Origin: Candidatus Syntrophosphaera sp.
GTDB taxonomy: Bacteria; Cloacimonadota; Cloacimonadia; Cloacimonadales; Cloacimonadaceae
Assembly (NCBI GenBank): GCA_019429425.1
Contig: JAHYIU010000004.1
Coordinates: forward strand, 1-59,869
DNA length: 59,869 bases
Reading direction: 5' to 3'
In this document: one piece after another, positions 53,969-59,869 of the stretch
How the letters are laid out: each line of letters starts with the position of its first letter
Position numbering within the stretch: position 1 is the first letter of the stretch
Position numbers and translations under genes: made by a program
Notes under the pieces: generated by a model
Databases searched by the model: none
Told to the model about the DNA's origin: nothing
The model's input: the letters and a program-made list of their open reading frames with translations, nothing else

Positions 53969-54044
53969 TGGCATCCCGTAGGGGAATCGAACCCCTGTTG
54001 CGTGACTGAGAATCACGAGTCCTAGGCCACTAGACGAACGGGAC
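53969..54044 (-). tRNA. tRNA-Glu (CTC)
   Basis: Acceptor GTCCCGT with ACGGGAT, anticodon stem CGTGA/TCACG around TTCTCAG (anticodon CTC), T-arm AGGGG/CCCCT, encoded CCA. It is the last of three tRNAs in transcription order. Confidence 0.93.
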
Positions 54045-54071
54045 ACGCTATAATTGGCTCCGGGCAACAAT

Positions 54072-54146
54072 TGGCGACCCCTAGGGGAATCGAACCCCTC
54101 TTACAAGAATGAAAATCTTGTGTCCTAACCGATAGACGAAGGGGTC
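54072..54146 (-). tRNA. tRNA-Glu (TTC)
   Basis: Acceptor GACCCCT with AGGGGTC, anticodon stem CAAGA/TCTTG around TTTTCAT (anticodon TTC), T-arm GAGGGG region, encoded CCA. It lies 27 bases from the next tRNA. Confidence 0.95.
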
Positions 54147-54152
54147 GCAATA

Positions 54153-54227
54153 TGGTGATCCAGGTTGGACTCGAACCAACGACTCTCTGCTTAAAAGGCA
54201 GATACTCTACCACTGAGTTACTGGACC
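54153..54227 (-). tRNA. tRNA-Lys (TTT)
   Basis: Acceptor GGTCCAG with CTGGATC, anticodon stem TCTGC/GCAGA around CTTTTAA (anticodon TTT), T-arm GTTGG/CCAAC, encoded CCA. It is first of the cluster, six bases upstream of tRNA-Glu(TTC). A TTGACA lies on the minus strand at 54278-54273. Confidence 0.95.
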
Positions 54228-54305
54228 AAATTTTCCCGAAGTTTTTTTCCAAAGATTTTGCGGCCCTTCTCCTGTCAAGCGATTTTTCCCTGCAACGATT
54301 CCCTG

Positions 54306-54782
54306 ATGAGCTATTTCACCAGGATCTACGACGGCTACTTCTACAAATTCTGCATCATCATCACCGTCTTCGACGCCTGGGACCGGCTCAAATTCGCCAT
54401 TCCCAAAGGAAGCGTCGACAGCGTCATGGCCGAACTGGAAGTCAGCGCCGAAACCACCCGCCAGGCCCTCTACCTCTGCGATTTCTACTTCGCCAACACC
54501 ATCCCCTTCCTGGAGATCGTGGATGAACAGGACAAACTCGCCGGGGAACGCAAACTGGTGGAGATCCTGATCCAGAAATACAACGGAAAAGCCCGGCACA
54601 CGGACCTGATGAACATGTCCCACATGCGCAAGCGGGAATTCCGCGATGCCATCGAGTCCCTGCTGGAACGCGAGGCCATAAGCGTGGAAACGTCGTTGTC
54701 CAGGAATAACAAACCGGCCAAACTATACGTACTGGATCAGGAGATCCTGAACTCATGGCAACAACCAGGCGGGGAAACCTGA
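54306..54782 (+). pseudogene. Truncated DUF3987/primase-helicase C-terminal fragment
   Basis: The 158 residues from ATG 54306 resemble only the C-terminus of DUF3987-type proteins of mobile elements. KFCIIITVFD and VSAETTRQALYLCDFYF correspond to the helical region after the ATPase core. The part from LAGERKLVEILIQKYNG onward looks like a winged helix (MRKREFRDAIESLLEREAISVE). The ATPase and primase portions that should precede it are missing, and tRNA-Lys begins less than 80 bases upstream. I read it as the remnant of an integrated element. A real short protein is possible, since the frame is intact and a good terminator follows. Confidence 0.55.
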
Positions 54783-54799
54783 TAACCCTGGCAATGGAT

Positions 54800-54828
54800 G
54801 GGGCAGGCAGCGATGTCTGCCCCTTTTT
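54800..54828 (+). terminator. Rho-independent terminator
   Basis: A seven-bp stem GGGGCAG/CTGCCCC, extendable inside, is followed by five T residues. It lies 17 bases after the stop of the DUF3987-like fragment. Confidence 0.85.
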
Positions 54829-54832
54829 GAAG

Positions 54833-55239
54833 GAAGAAAACCACAGGGGAAAAACATTGGAATTTGTTTCCGAGTAATTGGTGCTCAACAACTTAACTGA
54901 AGAAAACCACAAAAAACAGCCCTCTGTATATATAAGAATTGCTTGGGGTGTTTCAATGCTAAAAATAACTTCTTGCATCCTCTCCGGGAGCCTGGTCTAG
55001 TCTATGCCGGGCTTTGCTTTGAGGGGGGACTGTATGCCGCTCCCAGTGCTTGTAATATCTATAATAAATATAATAAAAAATAAAACTATATAATATATAT
55101 ACTGTATATACCTATATACTATAGGTATATGCGTCTATTTACCAACTCTCTCTCGCTCAATTCTTTTTACAGATACAGAGACCTGTTTTTTGTGGTTTTC
55201 TTCGCCTAATCCCTTGTGGGACAACAAGTCGGAAACAAA
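54833..55239. repeat. Inverted and direct repeats around a very AT-rich core
   Basis: GAAGAAAACCACA occurs at 54833 and 54899 (direct) and inverted at 55191-55203. The copies at 54899-54919 and 55183-55203 are perfect 21-bp inverted repeats. An outer 11-bp pair (54863-54873 and 55229-55239) extends the symmetry. The core (about 55040-55135) is almost only A and T and holds ATATACCTAT/ATAGGTATAT. No gene is visible. Confidence 0.7.
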
Positions 55240-55290
55240 TAACTATTATTTCAGCCTGTTGTTTTCTCCCATTCTTTCATCCCCGCCCCC

Positions 55291-55405
55291 TCTTTATCCG
55301 TCAATCCGTTCCATCCGTTCAATCCGTATAAAATCTCTTTTAAAATCTGCGAGATCTGCGTGCCCCTCTTTATCCGTCAATCCGTTCCATCCGTTCAATC
55401 CGTAT
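55291..55405. repeat. 39-bp direct repeat of short words
   Basis: An identical 39-base segment built from TCCGTCAATCCGTTCCATCC-like words occurs at 55291-55329 and 55367-55405 (period 76). A degenerate third copy is at 56051-56089. Reading frames through it give only low-complexity Ile-Arg-Ser or Pro-Phe-His strings, so it is non-coding. Confidence 0.75.
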
Positions 55406-55656
55406 GAAAATCCCCTTTATATCTGTGCAATCTGTGAAATCTGTGTGAGGCCTCTTTTTCTGCGTTGATCCGCGCTTTTTATCTGCGAAAATCCGCGTGA
55501 AACTCTTTATCCCCAAACGTAACCCACTATATATAGAGGGGAATGTCCCCGTTTTCAGAACCGCTCACCACTCACTGACCACACGCTCACTAAACGCTGA
55601 ACCAGCGGTTACTCAGGCAGTGGTGAATTGGTGGCGGGCGAACCAGCGAATAGAGT

Positions 55657-56042
55657 GAAACAAAGGGTAAAAGGGAAAAAGGGCAAAAGGGAAGCTGCGC
55701 CGGTGTTACACCCTTCCACGTTTTCACGTTTTCACGTTAATGGCTCCGTCCTTTCGTGAAATTTGTGTAATTCGTGTAATTCGTGGAAACAAAGGGAAAA
55801 AGGGAAAAAGGGAAAAAGGGAAAAAGGGAAGCTGCGCCGGTGTTACACCCTTCCACGCTTTCACGTTTTCACGTTAATGGCTCCGTCCCTTCGTGTAATT
55901 CGTGTAATTCGTGTAATTCGTGGAAACAAAGGGAAAAAGGGAAAAAGGGCAAAAGGGAAGCTGCGCCGGTGTTACACCCTTCCACGCTTTCACGTTTTCA
56001 CGTTAATGGCTCCGTCCTTTCGTGAAATTCGTGTAATTCGTG
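55657..56042. repeat. Three tandem copies of a ~120-137-bp non-coding repeat
   Basis: Units begin with GAAACAAAGGG at 55657, 55786 and 55923. Each contains a variable number of GGGAAAAA words, a GCTGCGCCGGTGTTACACCC segment, CACGTTTTCACGTTAATGGC and GTGTAATTCGTG words. Length variation comes mostly from the GGGAAAAA run. The tract continues to about 56160 without a gene. Confidence 0.85.
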
Positions 56043-56161
56043 GACACTGGTCTTCATCCGTCCATCCCTTCCATCCGTTCAATCCGTATGAAATGGTCTT
56101 TTAAATCCGCGTGATCTGCGAGATCCGTGTGAGTTAAACAGGGCAATGGGAAAAGGCGGAG

Positions 56162-56602
56162 TCACTTTCCCCAGAGTTGGTTTCCGTAGAGGCGCCATTG
56201 CCCTTGGTCGTAGAGGAAAAACGACGTGTCGCCGTGGGTTTCCGGTTCGGAATAGCTGAGGGGCGGAGCGGAGGAGGCTTCGAAGGTCATGAGCATGTGC
56301 ACGGTGGCCAGGTCGCCGTTAAGATCCACCCGGGAGACCTCGCAGGAGAGGAGATCGTATTGGGCCAGGCGGTCGAGCCAAAGCAGGCGCAACTGATAGT
56401 CATACATTCCGTTGTGGAGATAATCCGGGTGCACGTGCTCCATGATGCCGTCGATCTCGTTCCAGTTGAAATCCCGGGAGATGTCGTAGATGATGTCGCG
56501 GATCCGGGTTTCGTCCTCGTCTGTGCTGTTGTGGCCGCAGGAAAGAAGGGCCAGGGCCAGGGCCAGGGCCAGGAACAGCAGGAGGAGGAGGGCCGGTTTC
56601 AT
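56162..56602 (-). CDS. Small lipoprotein, NTF2/SnoaL-like
   Basis: The 146-residue protein has a lipobox at Cys22 (LLSC). A domain of about 115 residues follows, with an early helix pair (IRDIIYDISRDFNWNEIDGIMEHVHPDY) and later strands (LATVHMLMTFEA; TSFFLYDQGQWRLYGNQ) that resembles the NTF2-like fold. Its signal peptide is encoded by four copies of a six-base repeat. The start overlaps the stop of the rRNA methyltransferase gene. It is the last gene of the minus-strand operon that runs from the right edge. Function unknown. Confidence 0.7.
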   Translation of the reverse strand: MKPALLLLLFLALALALALLSCGHNSTDEDETRIRDIIYDISRDFNWNEIDGIMEHVHPDYLHNGMYDYQLRLLWLDRLAQYDLLSCEVSRVDLNGDLATVHMLMTFEASSAPPLSYSEPETHGDTSFFLYDQGQWRLYGNQLWGK

Positions 56603-57981
56603 TGTCTAAGTGGGTCCGAAGGTGCAAGCTCGAGCACGGCAAGGGTTTCCACGTGCCAGGTTTGGGGAAACATATCGAAGGGCTGGATCGCGGCCAGGCG
56701 GTAATTTCCCTCCCCGAGCAGGATCTTCAGGTCCCGGTGGAGGGTGATGGGCGAACAGCTCAGATAGAGGATTTTGGGGATCTGGGCGGCGCAGATCGCT
56801 TTCAGGGCCTGGGTTTGGACCCCGCCGCGGGGTGGATCGAGGATGATGGCCTCCGGTTTCCGGGCAGTTTCAGGATTCACCGGCTGGAGCAGGGCGGGCA
56901 GGGCGTCCTCGGTTTTGGCGCGGAGGAATCCGGCATTGGTGATCCCGTTGGCGCGGATGTTTTCCTCTCCATCGGCGACGGCGGCGGGATTTTCCTCGAT
57001 GCAGAGGATCTTGCGGACCTTTCCGGCCAGGGAGAGGCCCAGAGCACCGATCCCGGCAAAGGCGTCAAAAACCGCATCGTCCGGACCGAGCAGGCCCTTC
57101 AGATGCTGGATGATAAGTTCCGCCGTGGCGCCATTGACCTGCCAGAAACTGCGGTAATGGATGCGGAATTTGAGGCCCGCCAGTTCGTCATGGAGAAATG
57201 GCTCGCCGAAAAGGACCTTTTCCTCCGGACCGAGGATGACGTTTCCCCGCTCGCGGTTGATGTTCTGGACGATCCCGCAGATCTGGGGAAATTCCTCGGA
57301 AAGCTGTTTGGCCAGAAGCCGCGTGAAAGGCAGCTTGCCGGAGCGGGTGACCAGGATGAGCAGGACCCGGCTGAGGTCGCGCGAGGCGCGGAAACCGATG
57401 TGGCACAGGGTGCCGGAGTGGGTCTTTTCAGCATAGGCGGAAACCCCTGTCTTGGTCAGGATCTCCAGGCAGCGGAGGGCGATCTGGTCAAAGAGCGGCG
57501 GATGAAGCTGGCATGTTTCATGCCTGACGATCTGATGGGACCAGCGGGCGTAGATCCCGCAATAAAGGCCATCCGCGTCCCCACCCACGGGCAGAAAGGC
57601 CTTGTTCCTGTACTGGACGGGCCGGGGCGAACCGAGCGTTTCCGGGATGGTGAGTCCCGGGGCCAGAGGCTGGAGCAGTTCGCGCACCAGTTCTGTCTTG
57701 TAGCGCAGTTGGGTGGGATAATCCAAGTTGAGCCAGTCGCAGCCGCCGCAGGGGATCTCGGCCGCGAATGAGGCGCAGGGAGAGGAAATGACCCCCTCAC
57801 CGCGGGCAAGATACTTCGAGACCCGGGCAAAGGCCACATCCTTGCGTTCGCGCAGGAGAGAGGCCTCGATCTCGTCCCCGGGAAAGGCGTAGGGCACAAA
57901 AACAGCCTTGCCTTCGGCGAAGCCAAGGCCTTGGCCGCCCAGAGCGAGTTTTTCGATCTTCAGCCGGAAATTTTTGTTCAC
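56599..57981 (-). CDS. rlmD: 23S rRNA (uracil-5-)-methyltransferase, RlmD/RumA family
   Basis: The 460-residue protein has a TRAM domain (about 1-58) and a cysteine set for an Fe-S cluster (SPCASFAAEIPCGGCDW and HETC). The central domain precedes a SAM-binding methyltransferase core (SFWQVN; VFDAFAGIGALGLSL; ILDPPRGGV). The catalytic nucleophile is Cys409 in YLSCSP. It methylates uracil C5 in 23S rRNA; RlmC- or TrmA-like specificity cannot be excluded. It overlaps htpX upstream and the lipoprotein downstream by four bases each. Confidence 0.9.
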   Translation of the reverse strand: MNKNFRLKIEKLALGGQGLGFAEGKAVFVPYAFPGDEIEASLLRERKDVAFARVSKYLARGEGVISSPCASFAAEIPCGGCDWLNLDYPTQLRYKTELVRELLQPLAPGLTIPETLGSPRPVQYRNKAFLPVGGDADGLYCGIYARWSHQIVRHETCQLHPPLFDQIALRCLEILTKTGVSAYAEKTHSGTLCHIGFRASRDLSRVLLILVTRSGKLPFTRLLAKQLSEEFPQICGIVQNINRERGNVILGPEEKVLFGEPFLHDELAGLKFRIHYRSFWQVNGATAELIIQHLKGLLGPDDAVFDAFAGIGALGLSLAGKVRKILCIEENPAAVADGEENIRANGITNAGFLRAKTEDALPALLQPVNPETARKPEAIILDPPRGGVQTQALKAICAAQIPKILYLSCSPITLHRDLKILLGEGNYRLAAIQPFDMFPQTWHVETLAVLELAPSDPLRQ

Positions 57982-58862
57982 ACCATCAATTTCCGCAGCC
58001 GCTCGATCCGCTTTTGCACTGGCGGATGCGTGGCAAAGAGGGATAAGGCCTGCCTGCTGTTGATCTTGGCGATCGAATAGGCGTCCTTCCTTTTTTGGGG
58101 CACGTGTCCGGCGCTGATCTTTTCCAGGGCCGTGATCATGTGGCCGGGGCTGGTGAGCCTGGCAGAACCTGCGTCCGCCACGAATTCGCGATGGCGGGAA
58201 TGAGCGGCCAGGGCGACATTGGCAAAGATCATCAGGATATTCTGGATGAGCATGGCGATCATGAAGTGGCTGGCGTTGTTCATCCCGCTGCTGCGGTTGG
58301 AGCTGTCATTGCCGCCTCTGCGGCCGCTCAACACGGCGGCGATGATGTTGGCCAGGAAGAGGACAAAAGTGTTGATCGTGCCCATCAGCAGGGTGGTGGT
58401 GACCATATCGCCCTCGGTGATGTGGGTCATTTCATGGCCAGCGACGGCCGCCAGTTCGTCCTCATCCAAGTTTTGCATGATGGCGCTGGAAAAGGCGATG
58501 AGCGACTTGTTCTTGGAAGCGCCGGTGGCGAAGGCGTTGTTGTCCGGGGATTGGTAGATCCCGAATTCCGGCATCTTGATCCTTTTGTGGGCGGACATTT
58601 TCTCCAGGGTGTCATAGAGATACAAAGCCTTTCCGGAGGCGGTTTCCCGGGTGAGGGGCTTGATCTTGTAGGCAGATTTGGCCATCGCCTTGCTGGCAAA
58701 GAGCGAGATCATCGCGCCGGCAAAGCCGAAGATGGCGCAATAAACAAGCAGTGAGAGCCAGTCTGAGCGTTGGAGCCCCAGGAACTGCATGATCGCCCCC
58801 AGGACGGCCAGAACCAGGATGTTGACGGTTAGGAAGAGCCCCCAGCGTTTGATAAGTGCCAT
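57978..58862 (-). CDS. htpX: Membrane protease HtpX
   Basis: An M48 zinc protease of the inner membrane, 294 residues, which degrades damaged membrane proteins together with FtsH in other bacteria. It has two N-terminal helices, the zinc motif GHEMTHI (His143, Glu144, His147), two further hydrophobic segments, and the third-ligand region SRHREFVADAGSARL. The C-terminal SLFATHPPVQKRIERL is typical of the family. It lies nine bases after the FlgD-tailed gene on the same strand. Confidence 0.95.
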   Translation of the reverse strand: MALIKRWGLFLTVNILVLAVLGAIMQFLGLQRSDWLSLLVYCAIFGFAGAMISLFASKAMAKSAYKIKPLTRETASGKALYLYDTLEKMSAHKRIKMPEFGIYQSPDNNAFATGASKNKSLIAFSSAIMQNLDEDELAAVAGHEMTHITEGDMVTTTLLMGTINTFVLFLANIIAAVLSGRRGGNDSSNRSSGMNNASHFMIAMLIQNILMIFANVALAAHSRHREFVADAGSARLTSPGHMITALEKISAGHVPQKRKDAYSIAKINSRQALSLFATHPPVQKRIERLRKLMV

Positions 58863-58871
58863 TCATTCCTC

Positions 58872-59869
58872 CTATTTGAGCATGAGCATTTTTTTGGTGT
58901 TTGAATAGCTTCCGCTGGTCAGGCGGTAAGAGTAGATCCCGCTTCCAGCCTCGTTTCCGGCGTTATCCCGGCCGTCCCAATGGAGGGTTTGTGTTCCCGC
59001 AGGCAGTGAACCGTCCAGCAGGACTCGGACCAGTTGGCCTTTCAGGTTGAAAATGTCAATCCTAACCGGGCCTGCTTCCTTGAGAGAGAAAACTATGCTG
59101 GTACTGGGATTGAAGGGGTTGGGGTAGTTGCCGAGCAAGGCGGTTTGGAGCGCCGGAGCGCCGGGGTCGTCGACAGATGTGGGAAAGACGTATTCGGCGG
59201 TGTTGACCTGCGAAGCGTAGGACCCGAGATAGGCGATGGCCTTGACGGTGGTGGTTTCGGAAATGGTTATGGGAGACGAATAGAGGGTTGAATCCAGGTC
59301 CGGTTCGCTTCCGTCAAGAGTGTAGCGGATCTCAGCGCCGGGCGTCGCGCAGGTGATGATGAGGTCGAAAGGCTCGTTGTAACTCCCGCTGGGATGGCTG
59401 AAAACGGGGGCTTCGATGTCCGTGGCGGGATCGCTGAAATCCGCCAGGAATCTCGGTGAGATCTGCATCCCGTCGTTGTATTGGCCAACCAGGCAGATCA
59501 GGTTGACAGCGCTGGCCGGGATCGGGGTATCGCTGTATTCGGCGTTGGGAAAGGTCCTCAGGGTCAGGGTCGCGGTCGGGTCGGTGGCGTTGATGTTCGT
59601 GGCCGTAGCCGGGAAATTGACCAGGGTGGCGTCGATGGTCACATCCAGCACCTTGATCAGCTTGGCCTGGTCGGCTGGGATGAGGCTGGCCAGGGTGCGC
59701 AACTCCGGAATGACCACGTTATCCGAGGATGTGGCGGGCCCGGGATCCATGACGGGGGTGAATTGGATCAGGTTGGCATAGTCGCCCAGGGTCCCCACGA
59801 TGCCCGTGATCCCGTCATTCAGGGAATACTGGGTCGTGATGACGCCGCTGGGGTCGTCCATCACGATGG
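58872..59869 (-). CDS. Exported protein with chitobiase-type and FlgD-like C-terminal domains (partial)
   Basis: The frame stays open to the right edge, so the 5' end is missing and about 332 residues are seen. After a beta-rich region comes a chitobiase/hexosaminidase C-terminal-like domain (PVFSHPSGSYNEPFDLIITC; EIRYTLDGSEPD; TTTVKAIAY). The final FlgD-like module (NYPNPFNPSTS; DIFNLKGQLVRVLLDG; WDGRDNAGNEAGSGIYSYRL) is the sorting type also seen in the M6 protease. The earlier segment with DVTIDATLVNFPATATNIN may belong to an OB-like or nuclease-associated domain, which I cannot name. It is probably secreted to the cell surface or medium. Confidence 0.8.
   Translation of the reverse strand, partial: IVMDDPSGVITTQYSLNDGITGIVGTLGDYANLIQFTPVMDPGPATSSDNVVIPELRTLASLIPADQAKLIKVLDVTIDATLVNFPATATNINATDPTATLTLRTFPNAEYSDTPIPASAVNLICLVGQYNDGMQISPRFLADFSDPATDIEAPVFSHPSGSYNEPFDLIITCATPGAEIRYTLDGSEPDLDSTLYSSPITISETTTVKAIAYLGSYASQVNTAEYVFPTSVDDPGAPALQTALLGNYPNPFNPSTSIVFSLKEAGPVRIDIFNLKGQLVRVLLDGSLPAGTQTLHWDGRDNAGNEAGSGIYSYRLTSGSYSNTKKMLMLK

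Noticed and set aside
55657-56042. Regular repeats that could suggest a CRISPR array
   Set aside because: Units are about 120-137 bp with no unique spacers between short repeats; length changes come from runs of GGGAAAAA, and no cas genes are present.
55190-56104. Reading frames of 80-113 codons in the repeat tract
   Set aside because: They translate the short-word repeats into low-complexity strings (VIRVIRVIR, KGKREKGK) and have no ribosome sites.

Overview
The window reads as a chromosome segment from a diderm bacterium of the FCB group, most likely Candidatus Cloacimonadota. The reasons are very large exported proteins built from FnIII, Ig-like, ASPM-SPD-2-Hydin-like and choice-of-anchor modules, a gingipain-type (C25) protein, FlgD-like C-terminal sorting modules, a DUF4837 lipoprotein, and the exported family usually labelled 'asparagine synthetase B' in Bacteroidota. 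The assignment rests on family content, not on a marker phylogeny. Coding density is high and most genes lie in tight operons with ATGA or GTGA overlaps.

Layout. 1-9225: two tandem paralogous surface proteins, the second a 2293-residue C25-type protein. 9629-10483: pyridoxamine kinase, minus strand. 10677-16337: a metalloprotease-like surface protein, then gcvH-gmk-small acidic protein-UDG-phosphoesterase. 16570-17328: small outer-membrane barrel. 17531-26664: an envelope and zinc run (asnB-like exported protein, MlaD, protease/propeller/barrel protein, pepA, znuA-C-B). 26743-32622 (minus): DUF2156 protein, GNAT, two coupled unknown genes, an M6-type protease with FlgD tail, and a zinc-ribbon membrane protein. 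32813-32979: two tRNA-Val genes. 33419-41897: a five-gene envelope operon with two giant paralogous lipoproteins carrying DUF6754 and three unknown membrane proteins. 41941-44466 (minus): choice-of-anchor adhesin. 44928-53859 (minus): M23 peptidase, thiN, then a nine-gene operon xseB-ispA-dut-nadA-MTase-FtsX-like-pgsA-DUF4837-TPR. 53969-54227: tRNA-Glu, Glu, Lys. 54306-56160: a truncated DUF3987-like gene and a non-coding, repeat-rich, partly very AT-rich island. 56162-59869 (minus): lipoprotein, rlmD-type methyltransferase, htpX and a partial FlgD-tailed exported protein.

Two things stand out as possibly undescribed. First, the DUF6754 operon (33419-41897) looks like one envelope machine: two lipoproteins with large periplasmic parts, a bitopic protein that may share their C-terminal fold, and two polytopic membrane proteins. 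Second, four dispersed long palindromes (9326, 16411, 33168, 44729) have arms made of an 11-bp word iterated three times. They show compensatory arm changes between copies, and all lie just downstream of gene ends.
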